A stretch of 64,000 bases of DNA from assembly GCA_016712525.1 (NCBI GenBank), contig JADJQX010000008.1, positions 1,494,501-1,558,500 of the forward strand, read 5' to 3'. The notes beneath the pieces were generated by a model, which saw nothing but the letters and a program-made list of their open reading frames with translations, was not told the origin of the DNA and did no database searches. Both the position numbers and the translations under genes were made by a program. Positions 60,533 to 64,000 of this stretch are shown here, in pieces. Within the stretch, counting starts at the first letter, position 1. Each line of letters opens with the position of its first letter. The stretch is from Myxococcales bacterium. Its GTDB lineage: Bacteria > Myxococcota_A > Polyangia > Polyangiales > Polyangiaceae.

Positions 60533-61053
60533 AATCCATCGTACTTTCGACCATTTGCGCCGCATCTTTGGCACTTTTCGGGTGCTCCGAGAGCACGCCG
60601 GAGGGCCCAGCCCCGCTGCGCGCCGTAAACGATGCGAGGCCCACGGGACCGTCGGTCACCCTCGAGACACGCGTGGAAGGCGACCGCATCCTCGTCGATG
60701 TCGTCGCGCACGACGTGCCCGAGCTCTCCGGCGCGGCCTTCCGCATCGCGCACCCCGCGTGGGCGAAGCTCGAGTCCCGCGAGGTCGGCAAGGGCTGGGC
60801 GCCCGAGGCGCTCCACCTCGTGAAGAACGCGAACGAGACCGAGATCGCGCTCGCCGACACGGTCGTCGGGAAGAAGGTCGGGCACCCGGGCGGCGCCTCG
60901 CAGAAGCTCGCGACGCTCACCCTCCTCGCCTCCGGCGCGCCGCCTCAAGCGGACCTCGGGGCCATCACCGTCGTCGGCGCACGCTCCGAGCTCCGCGACA
61001 AAGAGGGTGGCGTCGTGAAGTTCGGTGTCGCCGGCGCGAAGCTCACGCGATGA
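60529..61053 (+). CDS. Lipoprotein with cohesin-like domain, partner of dockerin peptidase
   Basis: 174 residues from the GTG at 60529, overlapping the peptidase stop. The signal peptide ends SLALFGCSES with a lipid-attachment Cys. The remaining ~140 residues are all-beta in appearance: VTLETRVEGDRILVDVVAHD, LSGAAFRIAHPAWAKLE, TEIALADTV and LATLTLLASG. Hydrophobic alternation and the 'xGAxFxIxxP' segment resemble cohesin domains. Genetic coupling to a dockerin-bearing enzyme makes a cohesin role likely, but it is inferred from pattern and context, not proven by motif. Confidence 0.62.
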   Translation: MKSIVLSTICAASLALFGCSESTPEGPAPLRAVNDARPTGPSVTLETRVEGDRILVDVVAHDVPELSGAAFRIAHPAWAKLESREVGKGWAPEALHLVKNANETEIALADTVVGKKVGHPGGASQKLATLTLLASGAPPQADLGAITVVGARSELRDKEGGVVKFGVAGAKLTR

Positions 61054-61335
61054 CACGATGACGCGTGCCCGGATGCGCGCGCGGGGCCCTCACGACCTCG
61101 CGTGCGCACGCCCGGAGCGGGGCGCGAAGGGCTCGTTGTTACGGCGCCGGAACAACGACGTGATCGTCATGATATCAAGTACTTCCATGACACTCTGGGG
61201 CGAGACACTGCCACTCCGAGGCGGCTCGATGGCGCTCTCCGCGCGACGGTGACGTGCAATCATTGCGCGGGAGAGAACGATTCCTTCCGCAAGAGCTCCC
61301 TTCCGCGAAGGAAGCGGGTCCTCTACGGAAGAGGC
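61054..61335. promoter_or_regulatory. Intergenic region with two inverted repeats upstream of the di-haem lipoprotein
   Basis: 282 bp without a gene. TCGTTGTT/AACAACGA (61133-61140 and 61151-61158) is a perfect 8-bp stem enclosing GGCGCC. TTCCTTC/GAAGGAA (61281-61287 and 61307-61313) is a 7-bp repeat about 25 bp before the cytochrome start. A relatively AT-rich patch lies between 61160 and 61190. Either dyad could be an operator. Confidence 0.4.
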
Positions 61336-61863
61336 ATGTCTCTCCGTACCCTCGCGCTCGCCGCTCTCGCACCGCTGCTCCCCCTCGCCTTCGTGGCGTG
61401 TGACGGGGCCGCAGCTCCCCCCGCCGTGCCGCCCGTGCCCTCCGCTTCGGCGGCGCCCGCGGTGCCTTCCGCCGCGCCCGCGGCCTCGTCGGCTGCCCCC
61501 GCGGCCGCGAACGACGCCGTGCCCGCCACGTGGAAAGAGGCGAAGACCCACGAACAGCAGATGGCCTACATGAAGGCCAAGGTCCTGCCGGCCGCGCAGA
61601 AGGCGTGGGAGGGCAGCAAGAACCCCGAGGTCACCTGCAAGACCTGCCACGGCCCGAAGTACGTCGAGCCGAAGGCGTTCTTGCCCAAGCTCACCATGAA
61701 GGACGGCAAGATCACGGCCTTCGCGGAGAAGCCCGAGATCGCCAAGGCGATGGCCACGAAGGTCGTGCCGACGGTGGCCGAGGCGATGGGCGAGAAGCCC
61801 TACGATCCGGCGACGCACCAGGGCTTCGGCTGCGCCGGCTGCCACACGATCGAAATGAAGTGA
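61336..61863 (+). CDS. Di-haem c-type cytochrome lipoprotein
   Basis: 175 residues from the ATG at 61336. The signal peptide MSLRTLALAALAPLLPLAFVAC ends in a lipobox (FVAC). An Ala/Pro/Ser linker (~25-60) precedes a helical domain with two haem-binding motifs, CKTCH and CAGCH, about 65 residues apart; the second lies near the C-terminus. Distal Met candidates are in LTMKDGK and AKAMAT. It is a periplasmic or surface electron carrier. The family is unclear beyond a myxobacterial di-haem lipoprotein. A textbook terminator follows. Confidence 0.87.
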   Translation: MSLRTLALAALAPLLPLAFVACDGAAAPPAVPPVPSASAAPAVPSAAPAASSAAPAAANDAVPATWKEAKTHEQQMAYMKAKVLPAAQKAWEGSKNPEVTCKTCHGPKYVEPKAFLPKLTMKDGKITAFAEKPEIAKAMATKVVPTVAEAMGEKPYDPATHQGFGCAGCHTIEMK

Positions 61864-61900
61864 GCGAAGCGCCCCTCTCCCAGGGGCAGCCATCGATCGA

Positions 61901-61938
61901 GGCCTCGTGGCGTTCGCGCCGCGGGGCCCTTCTTTTTT
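61901..61938 (+). terminator. Strong intrinsic terminator after the cytochrome gene
   Basis: GGCCTCGTGGCG-TTCG-CGCCGCGGGGCC forms a 12-bp stem (two G-U pairs) with a stable UUCG loop, followed by a T-rich tail CTTCTTTTTT. This is the clearest Rho-independent terminator in the window. A smaller hairpin GCCCCT/AGGGGC (61871-61887) precedes it. Confidence 0.92.
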
Positions 61939-62005
61939 CGAATGATCGCGCGGACCTGCTCCGTTGCGCGCTGACGGCGCGCGGGGACCTTGGTAGGTTC
62001 GGCGC

Positions 62006-62746
62006 ATGAAGACGCTCATCTTGGGTGCCACGTCGGCCATCGCGGCCGAGGTCGCGCGGCTCCACTCGCTCCGTGGGGACCGCCTCCACCTCGTGGGCCG
62101 GAACGCCGAGAAGCTCTTCGCCGTCGCGGCCCGCTGCGACGCGCGCGCCACCGTCACGCGCGAGACGTTCGACTTCACCGAGACTCACGAGGCCGAGGCG
62201 CTCGTCACGCGCACGATCGAGGCCATGGGCGGCCTCGACACGGTCCTCATCGCGCACGGAGACCTCGGAGATCAGCTCGAGAGCGAGCGCTCGTTCTCCC
62301 ACGCCGACCTCATCTTCAAGACGAACTTCACGAGCGTGGTCGCGCTGCTCATCCCGATCGCGAACTACCTCGAGCCCCGGAAAAAGGGCCGAATCGGCGT
62401 GATCACGTCGGTCGCCGGCGACCGGGGGAGGCCGAGGAACTACACCTACGGCGCGGCGAAGGGCGCGCTGAACGTCTACCTGCAGGGGCTCCGCACGAGG
62501 CTCTACGCGTCGGGCGTCGCGGTCACGACGCTGAAGCTCGGCCCGGTCGATACGCCGATGACCACGTCGCACGAGAAGAACGCGCTCTTCGGCAAGGTGC
62601 CGGCCGTCGCGAGCGACATCGTGCGCGCCATGGATGCGAAGGTGGCCGAGGCGTACGTGCCGCGGATTTGGGGGATGATCATGCCCGTGGTGAAGAGCAC
62701 CCCGGAGCCGATCTTCCAGAAGATCCCGTTCCTCTCGGGCCGCTGA
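62006..62746 (+). CDS. DprE2-like short-chain dehydrogenase
   Basis: 246 residues. The NAD(P)-binding GATSAIA (7-13) lacks the usual third Gly, and TSVAGDRGRPRNYTYGAAKGAL holds the catalytic Ser, Tyr and Lys. The AGDRGR segment and YG(S/A)xKA pattern are characteristic of decaprenylphosphoryl-2-keto-ribose reductase (DprE2) relatives. The role is probably reduction of a keto-sugar lipid or a related lipid. It faces the minus-strand DprE2-like/DprE1-like pair 34 bp away. The terminator of the upstream gene separates it from the cytochrome. Confidence 0.82.
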   Translation: MKTLILGATSAIAAEVARLHSLRGDRLHLVGRNAEKLFAVAARCDARATVTRETFDFTETHEAEALVTRTIEAMGGLDTVLIAHGDLGDQLESERSFSHADLIFKTNFTSVVALLIPIANYLEPRKKGRIGVITSVAGDRGRPRNYTYGAAKGALNVYLQGLRTRLYASGVAVTTLKLGPVDTPMTTSHEKNALFGKVPAVASDIVRAMDAKVAEAYVPRIWGMIMPVVKSTPEPIFQKIPFLSGR

Positions 62747-62780
62747 AACGCGGTATCGCGGCCCGGCCGTTTCGCGCTCG

Positions 62781-63521
62781 TCAGAAGCCGATTTTGCGCA
62801 TGACGAAGCGCGGGAGCCAGCGGATGACGAGCATCACGAGGGCCCACATGCCCGGCGTGTAGATCATGGGCTTCTTCGCGTCGAGCGCAGCCACCACGTC
62901 GCGTGCGACCTGATCGGGCTCGCCGGCGAAAGGCGGAGGCTTGAGGCCCGCGGTCATGCCCGTCTTGACGAAGCCGGGCTTCACGCAGAGCACGTGGAGG
63001 CCCTTCTCGAAGTACTTGTGATCGAGCGCCTCGAGGTAGTGCGAGAGGCCCGCCTTGCCCGAGCCGTAAATGGCCACGGGCTTTCGGCCGCGATCGCCCG
63101 CGACGGACGAGAAGACGGCGAGGCTCCCGCCCCCGCGCTCGAGAAGACGCTTGCGGACGTGCTCGCAGAAGACGAGCGTGTTCGCGTAGTTCACCGTGAC
63201 GAGGCGGCGCGTGAGCTCGATGTCGGCCTCGAGCGCCTCTTGGGTGGCGAAGAGCGCGGCGGTGACGATGACCGCGTCGAACTTGCCGAGGGCTTCGTCG
63301 GCCTTGTCGAGCGCCTTCGCGAACGTCTCGGGCTTCTCGAGATCACAAATGGCGTACCCCGCGGCCTTGCCGCCGGTGCTCCGGGCCTTGAGATCGGTCG
63401 CGCTCTTCTCGAGGTCTTCTTCGCCGATGCCGAGCAAAAATACCGAGTCGCCGCGGGCCGCGAGGCGCTGCGCGATCGCGCGCCCCATGCCCGTCGTGCC
63501 GCCGAGAACCACTGCTTTCAT
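62781..63521 (-). CDS. DprE2-like short-chain dehydrogenase
   Basis: 246 residues from the ATG at 63521, overlapping the DprE1-like stop by 4 nt. GGTTGMGRAIAQRL is the cofactor motif; SSVAGDRGRKPVAIYGSGKAGL carries the Ser, Tyr and Lys and is very close to mycobacterial DprE2. The C-terminal RWLPRFVMRKIGF is hydrophobic and basic and may lie at the membrane. With the adjacent flavoprotein it should epimerise decaprenylphosphoryl-ribose or another polyprenyl-phosphoryl sugar through a keto intermediate. A paralogue lies opposite at 62006. Confidence 0.87.
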   Translation of the reverse strand: MKAVVLGGTTGMGRAIAQRLAARGDSVFLLGIGEEDLEKSATDLKARSTGGKAAGYAICDLEKPETFAKALDKADEALGKFDAVIVTAALFATQEALEADIELTRRLVTVNYANTLVFCEHVRKRLLERGGGSLAVFSSVAGDRGRKPVAIYGSGKAGLSHYLEALDHKYFEKGLHVLCVKPGFVKTGMTAGLKPPPFAGEPDQVARDVVAALDAKKPMIYTPGMWALVMLVIRWLPRFVMRKIGF

Positions 63522-64000
63522 GCCTTGTCTCCGAAGAGCCGCACCGACTGGGCGCTCCTCAATTTTCGCGTGGGGTCCCACTTGTCGCGCAGCGCGAAGA
63601 AGGCGGGGAGCCTGCGCTCCTCCATCTTCGCGAAGTGCTCGGGGCGCGTGAATTGGTCTTTGGTGAGGTAGATGCGGCCGCCGGTCGCGATGACGAACTC
63701 GTTCAACCGATCGATGATGCCCTGGAGGCTCGGCGAGACGGCCATGTCGATCGCGATCGACGTGCCCTCGAGCGGGAACGACAGGTTGGCGCGGCTCTCG
63801 GGGCCACAATCTTTGATGACGCAGAGGGGGGAGGCCCCGCCGAGCTTCGTGAGGAGGAACATGAACTCCCTCACGGCCGGCGCGCCCGCCGCGCGCGGGA
63901 TCACGCACTGGTATTGCGTGAAGCCTCGCGAGCCATAAGCCCGATTCCACTCGAGGATCGCGTCGAGGGGATAAAAGAACTTCTCGGGCGAGACCAACGT
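63518..64000 (-). CDS. DprE1-like FAD oxidase (C-terminal part; gene runs off the right edge)
   Basis: About 160 C-terminal residues are present; the frame is open to base 64000. FFYPLDAILEWNRAYGSRGF, QYQCVIP, LSFPLEGTSIAIDM and GGRIYLTKDQFTR align well with my memory of the C-terminal half of mycobacterial DprE1 (FFYPLD, GFxQYQFVIP, GGRLYTAKD). The active-site Lys of the TAKD motif is kept. The Cys that benzothiazinone drugs modify (WNICVDF) corresponds to Ala here. It would oxidise the 2'-hydroxyl of a polyprenyl-phosphoryl pentose and pass the keto-sugar to the adjacent DprE2-like protein. Confidence 0.85.
   Translation of the reverse strand, partial: TLVSPEKFFYPLDAILEWNRAYGSRGFTQYQCVIPRAAGAPAVREFMFLLTKLGGASPLCVIKDCGPESRANLSFPLEGTSIAIDMAVSPSLQGIIDRLNEFVIATGGRIYLTKDQFTRPEHFAKMEERRLPAFFALRDKWDPTRKLRSAQSVRLFGDKA

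Overview
The window is GC-rich throughout (apparently close to 70 %) and very gene-dense. It looks like chromosome from a myxobacterium, most likely a Polyangia/Sorangiineae-type member of the Myxococcota. The evidence is three eukaryote-like Ser/Thr kinases, a kinase-PEGA gene pair, an AgmX/PglI-type lipoprotein, a MopE-like metal-binding tail, many lipoproteins with Pro/Ala/Ser linkers, and a peroxisome-style multifunctional beta-oxidation protein. No rRNA, tRNA, CRISPR array, phage or complete insertion sequence was seen. One structural RNA, the SRP (4.5S) RNA, lies at about 13551-13632 on the minus strand.

Layout. 1-7.1 kb: end of a secreted metal-binding protein, a Ser/Thr kinase, a lectin-like lipoprotein, a DsbA/FrnE oxidoreductase, a first ATP-grasp ligase and a CvfB-like S1 protein. 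7.2-13.5 kb: a two-gene GMC oxidoreductase unit, a 180-bp palindromic MITE-like element that supplies the stop codon of a NUDIX gene, a metallo-hydrolase, a secreted hydrolase and malic enzyme. 13.5-20.5 kb: SRP RNA, a CBS protein, an acyltransferase/P-loop pair, then an SCP-x-like thiolase and a 1001-residue MFE-2 fusion (dehydrogenase + hydratase + three SCP2 domains). 20.8-24.7 kb: a Tol-Pal operon in the order pal-tolQ-tolR-tolA-tolB. 24.8-28.3 kb: a haemolysin-III/PAQR protein, a second ATP-grasp and glycogen synthase.

28.3-37.1 kb is the most unusual region: seven co-directional genes, some overlapping by 4 nt. They encode an ATP-grasp ligase, a cyanophycinase-like protein with Cys in place of the nucleophilic Ser, an enterochelin-esterase-like hydrolase, a RimK-like ATP-grasp, a second esterase, a GCS2 ligase fused to two CBS domains, and an AstE/AspA-type zinc deacylase. 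Together they could make, release and trim an amide- or ester-linked small molecule or peptide. Two ATP-grasp paralogues of near-identical length lie elsewhere in the window (4997 and 25549).

37.2-50.9 kb: envelope lipoproteins, two more kinases, zwf, a flavin reductase-like protein, a CcmE haem chaperone of the CxxxY type, an HNH nuclease and a TPR protein. 51.0-53.8 kb: PHB mobilisation (phaZ, 3-hydroxybutyrate dehydrogenase) followed by hpt. 53.8-58.3 kb: a PhyH dioxygenase, an aldo/keto reductase, a HAMP-adenylate cyclase and a serine hydrolase. 58.4-61.1 kb: a secreted M1-like metallopeptidase ending in a dockerin-like module, overlapped by a lipoprotein gene with a cohesin-like fold. 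61.3-64 kb: a di-haem lipoprotein with a textbook terminator, and a DprE1/DprE2-like pair facing a second DprE2-like reductase; the DprE1-like gene runs off the right edge.
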